From: Flavobacteriaceae bacterium
GTDB taxonomy: Bacteria > Bacteroidota > Bacteroidia > Flavobacteriales > Flavobacteriaceae
Reading direction: 5' to 3'
Assembly (NCBI GenBank): GCA_031277535.1
Contig: JAITMD010000008.1
Coordinates: 124,001 to 188,000, forward strand
DNA: 64,000 nucleotides
The notes beneath the pieces are model-generated. The model was not told where the DNA came from and searched no databases. It saw nothing but the letters and a program-made list of their open reading frames with translations. The first letter of the stretch is position 1. Every line of letters starts with the position of its first letter. This document shows positions 45,819 through 55,115 of this stretch, piece after piece. The position numbers and the translations under genes are program-made.

Positions 45819-48743
45819 CTAATAACCAAATAAATCTTCTAAAGTAAGTTCTTTGATTGTTCCGAATTTCTTAACTGCTTCCCAGTCCAGATTTTCTTTC
45901 TTCCCTAATAATCCCACATTAAATGATTTCCCTTTTACATGTGTATCAAAGAATTGTACTAAATCTGCCATCTTCATATTTTTAGTTTGACTAAAAATAT
46001 CTTTATTGATATCGTAATTAATTCCTTTCTCTTGTAAAGTTAACCAATAATAGAATATCTGAGCTTTAGTATAGCGTTGAGAAGCAATACTTTTCAGTAC
46101 AGAACTCTTAGCGTTTTCAAATTGACTTTCTCCCTGTGGCATATTCTTCATCAAATCCATCATAGCATCTACGGCTTGAGGCAATTTATTTGCTTGTGTT
46201 CCCACATAAGCTACCACATAATTATACTTGTTTGCTTTAGCTGCATTTGCATAATAAGCATAAGCTGAATAAGCTAATGATTTTGACTCTCTAATTTCTT
46301 GGAAAACAACAGAAGCCATACCTCCTCCAAAATAATTATTAAATACATTGCTTGTAGCTAACAAATTTTTATCAAACTTACCTTCTCTACCTTTATAAGA
46401 AATCTCTGCTTGAACCATATCGTATGGTGCAAAAAACACAGTTCCAGTTGTAGCAGGCTCATTATAGATACGAGCTGTTGGTACTTTCTTCCCTTTTCCT
46501 AAATTATGATGCTCTACAACTGCTTTTTTCGCTGTTTCTAAATCATTTCCATAATAGAATACCTCTTGATCAAAATCAAAGAAATTGCGTATAAGAGTTA
46601 CTAAATCAGCTGGTTTAATCGCTTTCAACTCTTTTTCACTTAATATGTCTTTAAAGCGACTCAATTCTCCATTAGAAGTACTGTATGCATTTAAAGCACG
46701 TTGAATTCCATTTTTACTTGCTTTTGCATCTAAACGTGCTTTTAGTATCTGGTCAACATAATTGTTGTAAGCCGTTACATCTGCTGTAGCATTAGTAACC
46801 AAATGCTCTAACAATTTTACTCCAGCCGGAATATTTTCTTTCAATCCTTTTACAGAAATATACGTTTTATCCTGTCCAGTACTTAAAGAATACTCTACAC
46901 CTAACTTATAGAATTCTTTGCGAATATCTTCTGCAGAATATTTCGTTGTCCCTAAATAATCTAAGTAACCTATCGCAAGACTTAATTTCTTATCGTTGTC
47001 TGATCCTAAAGGAGTGATATAAGTAAGAGTAGCTAAATCATTTGTTGTATTTTTAATAGAATACAATTTAGTTTTTCCTTTTCCTATTGTCTCTGTTTTA
47101 ATTGATTTTTCAAAATCCACAAATTCAGGTTCAATATCTTTTACCGTCATTGCATTTAAGCGTTTAATAAATGCCGACTCACTTTCTCTATTCAAGTCAA
47201 TAGGAGTAATACCTGGGTTTTCTACACGTACAATATCTTTATTCTCTCCTTGACGTTTGTAAACAATAGCATAATTATCTACATAATTCTTTTTCACAAA
47301 GTCAATCACATCTTGTTTAGATATTTTTTCAATTCTATCTATATCTCCTGCAACTTCTTCCCAACTTCTACCTTGAATAAAGGCTTGATACATTTCTGTT
47401 GCGATTGCATCACTACTTTCTAAAGCTTGCATTGAGTTTTTACGCAACTCATTGACAACAGCTTTTAACAACCATTCATCAAATTCTCCTTTTTTTAGTT
47501 TCTCAACCTCTGCCAAAAGTATATCTCTTACTTCTTCAAGTGTTTGCCCTTCATTTGGCATACCTGTTAATTGATGTACAGAATAGTCCTTCATAATCAT
47601 TGGAGAACTCTCAGCAGCCAATACTTTTTGTTTTTGATTGATATTTAGATCAATTAATCCTGCTTGCCCATTCGTTAACAACATATCTACCAAAGTAACC
47701 ATACTTGCATCAGCTGTTTTAGCTCCTCCAAGACGGTATCCAATCTCTACTCTTTCGCTCTCTGGACTAAAGATTTCTTTTGTTTGAATGCTTGTCAATG
47801 GTTTTTCAACAGCAACATACTCTGTTGGTTGAGTACCGCGTTTCATACTTCCCATATAAGCATTCACCAATTTAATAGTTGGCTCAAACTCTAAATCTCC
47901 AACTAAAACAACAGCTATATTATTAGGTACATAGTACTGATTGAAATAGTTGTGAATAGCAACCATTGAAGGATTCTTAAGGTGATCTGAAGTTCCAATA
48001 GTTGTTTGTGTTCCATAATGTGTAGTAGGGAACAACATCTTCATCATAGCCTCATGTGATGCCCAATAGTCACTATCTTGCCCTCTATTAAATTCTTCAT
48101 ATACAGCTTCTAATTCTGTATGAAATAAACGCAAAACTAATTCTGAAAAGCGTTCTTTTTCAATCACTAAAAACTTCTCTAACTCATTTGAAGGTATTGT
48201 GTTTTTATACACTGTTTCGTCAAACCACGTATGTGCATTTGTTCCGTCAGCACCAATAGAAGCCACAGCCTTATCATATTCATTAGCTACAGCATACTGA
48301 GAAGCCGTTTTAGATACTTCATCTATCTTTTTATAGATTGCTTTCTTTTTCTCTGGGTTTGTTTCTTTCTTGTGTTGTTCATATAAATCTGAGATTTGTT
48401 TGATTAAAACTTGTTCTTTTTCCCAGTTTACAGTCCCCAATTTTGATGTGCCTTTAAACAGCATATGCTCTAAATAATGCGCTAATCCAGTACTATCCTC
48501 AGGATCATTATTTGACCCTGTTCTAACAGGAATATATGTTTGTATTCTTGGCTCGTCATGATTTTGAGCAAGATATACCTTCAACCCATTATTTAAGGTG
48601 TAAATACGTGCCTTAGCAGGATCATTTTCTACATACTCAAATGTAAATCCGTTAGCATCCTTTGCTGTTACCGTCTTATATTGTGCATAAATAGAACTAC
48701 TTATGGAAAATATAAAACCAACAATCAAGTATCTTTTTTTCAT
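45819..48743 (-). CDS. M16 family zinc metalloprotease (pitrilysin-like), secreted
   Basis: A secreted or periplasmic peptidase of 974 residues that carries both halves of the M16 fold in one chain. The signal peptide ends at SSIYAQ. The inverted zinc motif HxxEH is seen as HYLEH (in GLAHYLEHMLFKG), with the distal Glu in ELEAVYEEFNRG. The C-terminal half (from about residue 520) keeps the fold but lacks an HxxEH motif, as usual for the inactive domain. Likely peptide scavenging or peptide clearance; substrate not known. It has a single-gene unit with a promoter box about 25 nt upstream and a terminator downstream. Confidence 0.92.
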   Translation of the reverse strand: MKKRYLIVGFIFSISSSIYAQYKTVTAKDANGFTFEYVENDPAKARIYTLNNGLKVYLAQNHDEPRIQTYIPVRTGSNNDPEDSTGLAHYLEHMLFKGTSKLGTVNWEKEQVLIKQISDLYEQHKKETNPEKKKAIYKKIDEVSKTASQYAVANEYDKAVASIGADGTNAHTWFDETVYKNTIPSNELEKFLVIEKERFSELVLRLFHTELEAVYEEFNRGQDSDYWASHEAMMKMLFPTTHYGTQTTIGTSDHLKNPSMVAIHNYFNQYYVPNNIAVVLVGDLEFEPTIKLVNAYMGSMKRGTQPTEYVAVEKPLTSIQTKEIFSPESERVEIGYRLGGAKTADASMVTLVDMLLTNGQAGLIDLNINQKQKVLAAESSPMIMKDYSVHQLTGMPNEGQTLEEVRDILLAEVEKLKKGEFDEWLLKAVVNELRKNSMQALESSDAIATEMYQAFIQGRSWEEVAGDIDRIEKISKQDVIDFVKKNYVDNYAIVYKRQGENKDIVRVENPGITPIDLNRESESAFIKRLNAMTVKDIEPEFVDFEKSIKTETIGKGKTKLYSIKNTTNDLATLTYITPLGSDNDKKLSLAIGYLDYLGTTKYSAEDIRKEFYKLGVEYSLSTGQDKTYISVKGLKENIPAGVKLLEHLVTNATADVTAYNNYVDQILKARLDAKASKNGIQRALNAYSTSNGELSRFKDILSEKELKAIKPADLVTLIRNFFDFDQEVFYYGNDLETAKKAVVEHHNLGKGKKVPTARIYNEPATTGTVFFAPYDMVQAEISYKGREGKFDKNLLATSNVFNNYFGGGMASVVFQEIRESKSLAYSAYAYYANAAKANKYNYVVAYVGTQANKLPQAVDAMMDLMKNMPQGESQFENAKSSVLKSIASQRYTKAQIFYYWLTLQEKGINYDINKDIFSQTKNMKMADLVQFFDTHVKGKSFNVGLLGKKENLDWEAVKKFGTIKELTLEDLFGY

Positions 48744-48768
48744 AAAAATTAAATATTTAGATGGTTTT

Positions 48769-48776
48769 CAAAGCTA
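48769..48776 (-). promoter_or_regulatory. Possible -7 promoter box for the M16 protease gene
   Basis: On the minus strand TAGCTTTG, an exact TAnnTTTG match, 26 nt upstream of the ATG. The -33 box is not evident. Confidence 0.4.
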
Positions 48777-48830
48777 AGAAATAATATTATTTATCGTTAG
48801 TAAAAAGTTGATATAATACATCTTAAAGCA

Positions 48831-48865
48831 AAAAAAAGCATTCTACCCGAAGTAAAATGCTTTTT
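48831..48865 (-). terminator. Rho-independent terminator after the PafA-like gene
   Basis: A 13-bp stem (48834-48846 with 48852-48864, one G-T pair) and a T-run on the minus strand. It lies about 27 nt beyond the stop at 48892. Confidence 0.85.
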
Positions 48866-48891
48866 AATCCTATTGATAATCAATATAAAAT

Positions 48892-50541
48892 CTATTTCCT
48901 ATCTATTGCTTCATAGATTGGCGTTCCAATATTTCCATTTGGAAACTCAATCTTAAGTATTTGAGCAATTGTAGGTGCAATATCAGTCATATGTGTTTCA
49001 CGAACTGTTTTTCCTTGTTTTACACCCCATCCCATAAATATTGCTGGAATATGTGCATCATAAGATCCCCAACTACCATGTGTTGTTCCTTTTTGATCTT
49101 TTGAACCACCATACCACTGAGGTTCTAAAACATATTGAATTACTCCACTTCTTTTAAAATTATAACCATTCACAATACGCTCTTTAATAACACTTGGTAT
49201 TGTTGCTTCAGACACTTCATTCATATCAGCTACAAATGCAATCCCTTCCATCTTCTTCATCTCTTTCACAACTACCTTAATTACATCCTCTTCATCGATC
49301 TCTTCTTTTTCTATCACTGCATAATTCAAATGCACTTGATTGTTTGTTAAACTCTTTACTAATTCATTTTTACCAAACTTAGCAAACAATTTATCATTCA
49401 GTGTTTTCTTAGCTGTTTTACCATCAAAATATCCCGAATTTCCCTTCATATCACTAAAGAACTTCGGATTGTGAGCCGCTCCGTGATCAGCACTCAAAAA
49501 GAACGTATAATTCCCTTTTCCTACTTTAGCATCTAAGTACTTTATAAAGTCAGCTAAATCTGCATCTAATCTCAAATAAGTATCTTCAATCTCAATTGAA
49601 TTAATAGCAAATTGGTGACCTATGTAATCTGTAGATGATAAACTTACTGCTAAAAAGTCTGTTGCCCCAGTTACATTAGCTCCTAATTTTTCATTCTCTA
49701 TAGCCTCTTTTGCAAAATCTAATGTCAATGTATTTCCATAAGGAACTGATTTAATCAAATCATAGCCATTATCTTTTTTCAACTTCACTAAATCTCGTGG
49801 AAACACAGGTTTATCTTCACCTTTATACGTTTCTTCATAAGCGTTATCATCACTTGTACTCAATTTATAAGTATCTATTGGATATAGTGTATTCCATCCT
49901 TTTTTAAAGAACTGGTCTGGATATTTTGCACCATTAAACTTCTTTACCCATTTTGGAAGATCTGTTACATAATATGTACTTGATATCCAATCTCCTGATT
50001 TTCCATCTAACCAATAAGCTGCATCTGCAAAATGTCCAGCAGGTAAAATACCTCCTCTATCTTTAATTGCAATACCAATCACTTTAGACTGAAAATTACT
50101 TGCCAATTTTAATTGATCTGTTACAGTTGATACCAACAAGTTTTTAGGTGATTGTTGCCCTACTTTTCCTTCTCCACCAACAGCCTTCACATTATCGTCT
50201 TGAGTACAATACATACTCTCTCCTGTCGCTTGAATAATAAAATCATTTCCTGCAATACCATGGATTGCTGGTACACTACCTGTATAGATTGTACTGTGCC
50301 CAATAGCTGTATAAGTAGGAATATAATCAATCAAAGTATTCTCACTTGAAAAACCTTCATTCAACAATCGTTTAAATCCATTATCCGAATAGCGATCATA
50401 ATAACGATACAGATAATCCCATCTCATCTGATCTACTACTACTCCGACTACTAATTTAGGTTTTGGCAAGGTTTCTCCTGCAAAAATCGATAATGAAAAC
50501 ATACAGCAAACAGCTGCTAACATTGTGGCTCTTAAATTCAT
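48892..50541 (-). CDS. pafA: PafA-type alkaline phosphatase, secreted
   Basis: A secreted alkaline-phosphatase-superfamily monoesterase resembling the Elizabethkingia/Flavobacterium PafA. The ATG at 50541 starts a signal peptide (ending IFAGE); the frame open to 50622 adds an unlikely 27-residue leader. The threonine nucleophile is in DYIPTYTAIGHST, the conserved Asn in HGIAGND, and the Lys/Arg pair that binds the phosphate is in AIKDRGGILPAGH, which marks the monoesterase branch. Metal ligands are in LSADHGAAH and the late THGSWGSYD. The length of about 549 is normal. PafA is constitutive in known cases; no Pho-box is recognised here. Confidence 0.9.
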   Translation of the reverse strand: MNLRATMLAAVCCMFSLSIFAGETLPKPKLVVGVVVDQMRWDYLYRYYDRYSDNGFKRLLNEGFSSENTLIDYIPTYTAIGHSTIYTGSVPAIHGIAGNDFIIQATGESMYCTQDDNVKAVGGEGKVGQQSPKNLLVSTVTDQLKLASNFQSKVIGIAIKDRGGILPAGHFADAAYWLDGKSGDWISSTYYVTDLPKWVKKFNGAKYPDQFFKKGWNTLYPIDTYKLSTSDDNAYEETYKGEDKPVFPRDLVKLKKDNGYDLIKSVPYGNTLTLDFAKEAIENEKLGANVTGATDFLAVSLSSTDYIGHQFAINSIEIEDTYLRLDADLADFIKYLDAKVGKGNYTFFLSADHGAAHNPKFFSDMKGNSGYFDGKTAKKTLNDKLFAKFGKNELVKSLTNNQVHLNYAVIEKEEIDEEDVIKVVVKEMKKMEGIAFVADMNEVSEATIPSVIKERIVNGYNFKRSGVIQYVLEPQWYGGSKDQKGTTHGSWGSYDAHIPAIFMGWGVKQGKTVRETHMTDIAPTIAQILKIEFPNGNIGTPIYEAIDRK

Positions 50542-50774
50542 TTGTTTCAATTTACGCTTAATAAAGTGACAGTTAATTACATTAACCTCAACAAAACTAT
50601 AAATTATAATATAGATAAACACACATTGAGGTATATTAACTTCTTTTTTAGATATCGCAAATTACACCCTTCTTAATTGATTGTATGTTAGCATAAAGTT
50701 ATTTTTACACCCTATTTTCTATTTTAATACCTAAGAATCATTCACTTAATTCATTTACTACAAAGGATAATCAA

Positions 50775-50782
50775 TATCTTTG
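50775..50782 (+). promoter_or_regulatory. Possible -7 promoter box for the Crp-like regulator gene
   Basis: TATCTTTG matches TAnnTTTG 16 nt upstream of the ATG at 50798. An in-frame TTG at 50780 overlaps this box, so the ATG is preferred as the start. Confidence 0.5.
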
Positions 50783-50797
50783 ATAAAAAATACTTCA

Positions 50798-51358
50798 ATG
50801 ACATTATACAACATTCTTGATTTAATAAATCCTATTCCGGAAGAGTCTAAACAAGCTCTATCATTGATATCAAATACAGTGAAGCTCCCTAAAGGACATT
50901 TATTAATGCAGGCAGATAAAGTAGAACACACTCTTTACTTTATCAAAACAGGTGTTGTACGTGCTTTTTCAAACTACGATGAAGGAGAGATTACTTTTTG
51001 GTTTGGTCAAGAGGGAGATACTATCTTATCAATGCTTAACTATGTTGAACAGAAAAGAAGTTATGAAAATATTGAACTAATAACAACCTGTGAATTATAT
51101 GAAGTACATATATCTGCTATCAATAAACTATATGAAACAGATATCCATATAGCTAATTTAGGTAGAAAGATTGCTGAAAAAGAACTTGTTCGTTTGGAAC
51201 AACGCATCATATCACGTCAGATATTACCCGCTAAAGAACGTTATGAAGAACTAATCAAAAATCACCCTAATCTAATCAAGCAAGTACCTTTAAAATTCAT
51301 TGCCTCTTACTTAGGAATCACCCAGGTAAGTCTAAGTCGAATAAGAAAAGAAATCTAA
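50798..51358 (+). CDS. Crp/Fnr family transcriptional regulator
   Basis: A 186-residue cytoplasmic regulator with an N-terminal cyclic-nucleotide-binding-type fold (about 20-120; GHLLMQADKVEHTLYFI) and a C-terminal winged helix-turn-helix (FIASYLGITQVSLSRIRKE). The PRAF/RPAxSA cAMP-binding consensus is not recognisable and there are no Fe-S cysteines, so the ligand is unknown and it may be ligand-independent. The ATG at 50798 is chosen over a TTG in the promoter. It precedes the antiporter gene by 81 nt, so it might regulate that unit; this is inference from position only. Confidence 0.88.
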   Translation: MTLYNILDLINPIPEESKQALSLISNTVKLPKGHLLMQADKVEHTLYFIKTGVVRAFSNYDEGEITFWFGQEGDTILSMLNYVEQKRSYENIELITTCELYEVHISAINKLYETDIHIANLGRKIAEKELVRLEQRIISRQILPAKERYEELIKNHPNLIKQVPLKFIASYLGITQVSLSRIRKEI

Positions 51359-51439
51359 TTATTTATCATAGGATAAAAATTTGCCTTATCAGTCTATCTA
51401 ATTTTGCCTTGTTCAATCAAGAATAATTAAATAGATAAA

Positions 51440-52621
51440 ATGACAACGAATTTTGACAAATCACAATCAAATGTATTTCAAAGCATCTTTACCAAAAGTA
51501 CGCTCATACGATTAGTTGCTATTTGGAGTATTGTATTACTTGCTTTTACACTTGGAAAAGACCTATTGAGTAACTTTCATACGCTTACTCAAGCTGTTCT
51601 TGTTTTTTCTATTCTATTCCTTACCATCATTATTGCTGCATTTGGAGTAGTCAAACAAGCAGACAAACTTGCTCATCAATTAGGAGAACCTTATGGTACT
51701 TTAATTCTTACACTTTCAATTGTATCCATTGAGGTGATTCTTATTGCAGCTGTTTTATTAGGTCCTGGGGAATTTCCAACTATTGGAAAAGATTCTATAT
51801 TTTCCGTTATGATGATCATCATGAATCTAATTACAGGTTTATGTATTTTATTAGGAGCACTCAAGTATGGTGAACAAGAATACAATTCTTCAGGCACCCT
51901 ATCTTATTTATCAATGATTATACTATTAGGAAGTATTTCATTAGTACTTCCTAATTTTATTATTGGAGCAGGTAATAGCGTCTTTACAACAACACAATCA
52001 ATTGTGCTATCTATTCTAATTACAACCATTTATGCCCTTTTCTTATTCTTTCAAACTAAAAAGTACAAATATTTATACACCCAACCTACTACGGGGTCCT
52101 TGGAAAACAAATATCAAGTTGAAACAAAAATAGATGCTACAAAAGTAGAAAACCTATCGTATAACAAAACAGAACTATTCATTAGAACAATTGTTTTAAT
52201 ACTAATGATTTTGCCTATTGTATTGTTATCTCACAACATGGCTGCTGTAGTAGATTATGGAGTACAAACATTTAATCTTCCTCCTTTATTAGGAGGTATT
52301 ATTATTGCCATTATTGTATTCACACCAGAATCTATTACTGCTATTAAAGCAGCGTTAAACAATGAATTTCAACGCGCAATCAACTTATGCCACGGAGCAT
52401 TTGTATCAACAGTAGGGTTAACCGTACCTGCAGTACTAACCATCAGTTTAATCACTGGAAAAACTTCTTTTTTAGCACTGAGTACTACAGAAATTTTCCT
52501 TTTCCTTACTACTATCGCGCTTAATCTAATTCATTTTGTAGGTAAGCGAACTACTCCAATTTTAGGAGTTACGCACTTAGCCTTATTTATCGTTTTTATG
52601 TTATTAATTTTTAATCCATAA
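51440..52621 (+). CDS. Ca2+/H+ (CaCA) antiporter, ChaA-like
   Basis: A polytopic inner-membrane exchanger of 393 residues with about eleven helices. The two internal alpha repeats characteristic of the CaCA superfamily are visible: GTLILTLSIVSIEVILIAA near residue 93 and GGIIIAIIVFTPESITAI near 285, each with a key glutamate, and the conserved LCHGAFVSTVGLTVPAV region follows. It probably exports Ca2+, or Na+/K+ as ChaA can, in exchange for protons. It begins 81 nt after the regulator, with a TAATTTTG box at 51399-51406, and is followed by the DHS-like gene at 10 nt. Confidence 0.9.
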   Translation: MTTNFDKSQSNVFQSIFTKSTLIRLVAIWSIVLLAFTLGKDLLSNFHTLTQAVLVFSILFLTIIIAAFGVVKQADKLAHQLGEPYGTLILTLSIVSIEVILIAAVLLGPGEFPTIGKDSIFSVMMIIMNLITGLCILLGALKYGEQEYNSSGTLSYLSMIILLGSISLVLPNFIIGAGNSVFTTTQSIVLSILITTIYALFLFFQTKKYKYLYTQPTTGSLENKYQVETKIDATKVENLSYNKTELFIRTIVLILMILPIVLLSHNMAAVVDYGVQTFNLPPLLGGIIIAIIVFTPESITAIKAALNNEFQRAINLCHGAFVSTVGLTVPAVLTISLITGKTSFLALSTTEIFLFLTTIALNLIHFVGKRTTPILGVTHLALFIVFMLLIFNP

Positions 52622-52631
52622 TATTTTTTTA

Positions 52632-53609
52632 ATGAAACAAGAAGGTCACATCAGACGTTTTTTAAAAGAAAACTTTTTACACTTTAACGCAGCTACACTT
52701 GTTGATGCTGCCAATGGTTATGAAGCACATATCCATGCAGGTGGAAAGATGTTAATCTCCTTAGCAGGAGCAATGAGTACCGCTGAATTAGGTATTTCTT
52801 TAGCACAAATGATTAGAGAGGGGAAGGTTGATATTATCAGTTGTACTGGAGCAAATTTAGAAGAGGACGTAATGAACTTAGTTGCTCATTCCCACTACAA
52901 ACGCATACCAAATTATAGAGACCTAACTCCTCAAGACGAATTAGATCTTTTAAATAATAAATACAATCGTGTAACAGATACTTGTATTCCTGAAGAAGAA
53001 GCATTTAGAAAAATACAAAGTCACATTGAAAAGATTTGGAAAACAGCTGAAGCAAATAATCAACGTTTCTTTCCTCATGAATATATGTATCAACTCCTTC
53101 TAAGTGGCGTATTGGAGTCTGAATATGAAATTGACCCTAAAAACTCTTGGTTATTGGCAGCTGCAGAGCGCAACTTACCAATTGTTGTACCTGGATGGGA
53201 AGATTCAACAATGGGAAACATATTTGCATCTTATGTTATCAAAGAAGAATTGCAATCTTCAACTGTAAAAAGTGGAATTGATTATATGGTTTGGTTAGCT
53301 GATTTTTATGAAAAAAACGCTGTGGACCAAGGTATCGGTTTCTTTCAAATTGGAGGAGGAATCGCAGGTGACTTTGCTATGTGTGTAGCCCCTATGTTAG
53401 AGCAAGACTTAGAAAAAACCAATATACTTAAGTGGAGATACTACTGTCAAATTACAGATTCTACTACGTCTTTTGGATCGTATTCTGGATGCATTCCTAA
53501 TGAAAAAATTACTTGGGGAAAATTAGATATCGATACACCAAGTTATGTTATTGAATCGGATGCGACAATTGTAGCCCCTCTTATCTTTGCTTATGTATTA
53601 AACAAATAG
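52632..53609 (+). CDS. Deoxyhypusine-synthase-like protein without the catalytic lysine
   Basis: A 325-residue protein with the deoxyhypusine synthase (DHS) fold. Human-type landmarks are visible: ISLAGAMSTAELG, SCTGANLEED, GVLESE, IVVPGWEDST, IGGGIAG, SYSGCIPNEKITWGKL, and ATIVAPLIFAYVL. In eukaryotic DHS the glycine run is followed by the catalytic lysine (GGGVVKHH); here it reads GGGIAGDF. The GSDSG aspartate that contacts spermidine is Tyr in GSYSG, while Glu and Trp of the next motif remain. Bacteria lack eIF5A, so true hypusination is not expected. The reaction is unknown; NAD-dependent polyamine chemistry is a family-based guess. It is 10 nt downstream of the antiporter. Confidence 0.87.
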   Translation: MKQEGHIRRFLKENFLHFNAATLVDAANGYEAHIHAGGKMLISLAGAMSTAELGISLAQMIREGKVDIISCTGANLEEDVMNLVAHSHYKRIPNYRDLTPQDELDLLNNKYNRVTDTCIPEEEAFRKIQSHIEKIWKTAEANNQRFFPHEYMYQLLLSGVLESEYEIDPKNSWLLAAAERNLPIVVPGWEDSTMGNIFASYVIKEELQSSTVKSGIDYMVWLADFYEKNAVDQGIGFFQIGGGIAGDFAMCVAPMLEQDLEKTNILKWRYYCQITDSTTSFGSYSGCIPNEKITWGKLDIDTPSYVIESDATIVAPLIFAYVLNK

Positions 53610-53627
53610 AAACTAACTAATTCGTAT

Positions 53628-53635
53628 TATCTTTG
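53628..53635 (+). promoter_or_regulatory. Possible -7 promoter box for the HAD hydrolase gene
   Basis: TATCTTTG matches TAnnTTTG, 25 nt upstream of the ATG at 53661. No -33 TTTG at 19 nt, so it is tentative. Confidence 0.4.
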
Positions 53636-53660
53636 TATACAACAATACAATAGAATACAA

Positions 53661-54350
53661 ATGAATAAAATTAAAGTAGTTGCCTTTGATGCTGACGATA
53701 CACTTTGGGTTAATGAACCTTTCTTTAACGAAGCAGAAAAACAATTTTGCATATTATTGGAAGATTATCTAACTCATCAAAGCATCTCTCAAACCTTGTT
53801 TAAAACACAGATAGACAATCTTCCACTATATGGCTATGGAATAAAAGGATTTACACTATCTATGATTGAAGCTGCACAAAAGATTTCAAGAGGTACAGTG
53901 AATAACAGGGTAATGGATCAAATCATCAATATTGGAAAAGACCTATTGACGAAACCTGTTGATTTATTAGATGATGTAGAAGATGTATTAAAAGAACTAC
54001 AAGCAAAATACAAATTAGTAGTTGCTACAAAAGGTGATTTAAAAGACCAACATCGCAAATTACACAAGTCTGGTTTAGGAGCTTACTTTCATCACATAGA
54101 AGTGATGACTGACAAAGAAGTAATAGACTATGAAAAGCTTCTAAAGCGTTTAGATGTCAAAGCAGAAGAGTTCATCATGATTGGTAATTCTCTGCGTTCT
54201 GATGTTTTACCCGTTTTAGAATTAGGAGGTCATGCAGTACACATTCCATTTCACACAACTTGGCTACATGAGCATATAGATCATGAAATTGTACATGACA
54301 ATTTCACTACATTAAAAAAACTGTCAGAAGTTAAAAACTTACTACTATAA
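53661..54350 (+). CDS. HAD-superfamily hydrolase
   Basis: A 229-residue cytoplasmic haloacid-dehalogenase-type phosphatase. Motif I is FDADDTLW with nucleophile Asp and acid Asp; motif II Thr is in VVATKGD; the motif III Lys is in the EVIDYEKLLKRL region; motif IV is MIGNSLRSDVLPV. The cap is a helical C1 insertion (residues 20-95). The substrate is not predictable. It lies in the same direction as the antiporter and DHS-like genes, 51 nt after the latter, with its own candidate promoter, and is followed by a bidirectional terminator. Confidence 0.9.
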   Translation: MNKIKVVAFDADDTLWVNEPFFNEAEKQFCILLEDYLTHQSISQTLFKTQIDNLPLYGYGIKGFTLSMIEAAQKISRGTVNNRVMDQIINIGKDLLTKPVDLLDDVEDVLKELQAKYKLVVATKGDLKDQHRKLHKSGLGAYFHHIEVMTDKEVIDYEKLLKRLDVKAEEFIMIGNSLRSDVLPVLELGGHAVHIPFHTTWLHEHIDHEIVHDNFTTLKKLSEVKNLLL

Positions 54351-54379
54351 AAAAGGGAGTGTTTAAAACACTCCCTTTT
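54351..54379. terminator. Bidirectional terminator between convergent genes
   Basis: A 13-bp perfect stem (54351-54363 with 54367-54379) around GGGAGTG with A-rich and T-rich flanks on both sides, lying 1 nt after the HAD stop and 24 nt from the barrel gene's end. Confidence 0.85.
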
Positions 54380-54402
54380 ACACTTACACAAATTATATCT
54401 AT

Positions 54403-55104
54403 TTAAAAACGATATCCTACAAATACACCTACATTCTGATTGTAGATTTTTAAATCAGGTTTACCTGCATTTTCTTCTAAGCCAAACGTATTAGAATTAT
54501 CAAATAAACTTGCAAACCCTCTTGAATACTGTGCTCCCACAACTATTCCCATCTTAAATTGGTATTCTATTCCTGCCACAATACCATAATCCATTTTTTG
54601 TAAGTATTGTCCATCTTCTTGGTCGTCTTCTGTGCTACCGAATATTGAATGATCCTTATAGGTATTACCATTCTCATCAATTGCTGTAACTGACGAATAC
54701 AACAACATATTGACATATGGCCCTGCATATACTTGTAGTCCACCTACTTTAAATACAGCACTGATTGGATTTAAACGCAAACTATGCATCTCTAACTTTG
54801 CATCAATGACCTCATCTTCAATCTCTCGCTTAAATCCTGCACCGTAATTTTGATAAAACAATTCGTGCTTTAGCCCAAAGTGTTTACTCAATCCATTATC
54901 AATACTTACACCCGCATAAAAGTTATTGCGGTTATTTACTTTATTATCAAAGGTCAGTTTACTAATATCATCTCCTTTTAGTGTAGATTGTAACCACCCT
55001 GCTTTTATAGCAATACTTGTACTTCCCACATACTCTTTATCCATTTCTTGAGCATTAGCAGCAAACCCTACCAACAATGTCAAACTTATAATTAGCTTCT
55101 TCAT
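54403..55104 (-). CDS. Outer-membrane beta-barrel protein
   Basis: A 233-residue outer-membrane protein with the signal peptide ending ANAQ at residues 16-19. The mature protein shows alternating strands with aromatic residues and ends in VFVGYRF, a terminal Phe as needed for barrel insertion. It fits the small OmpA-like/opacity porin class with about 8 strands. The function is unknown. It is the last gene in the efflux cluster, 11 nt after the TolC-like gene, and probably co-transcribed. Confidence 0.82.
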   Translation of the reverse strand: MKKLIISLTLLVGFAANAQEMDKEYVGSTSIAIKAGWLQSTLKGDDISKLTFDNKVNNRNNFYAGVSIDNGLSKHFGLKHELFYQNYGAGFKREIEDEVIDAKLEMHSLRLNPISAVFKVGGLQVYAGPYVNMLLYSSVTAIDENGNTYKDHSIFGSTEDDQEDGQYLQKMDYGIVAGIEYQFKMGIVVGAQYSRGFASLFDNSNTFGLEENAGKPDLKIYNQNVGVFVGYRF

Positions 55105-55115
55105 TCTGTTTAGTT

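Noticed and set aside
52632..53609. True deoxyhypusine synthase acting on eIF5A
   Set aside because: Bacteria lack eIF5A and the catalytic lysine position is glycine.
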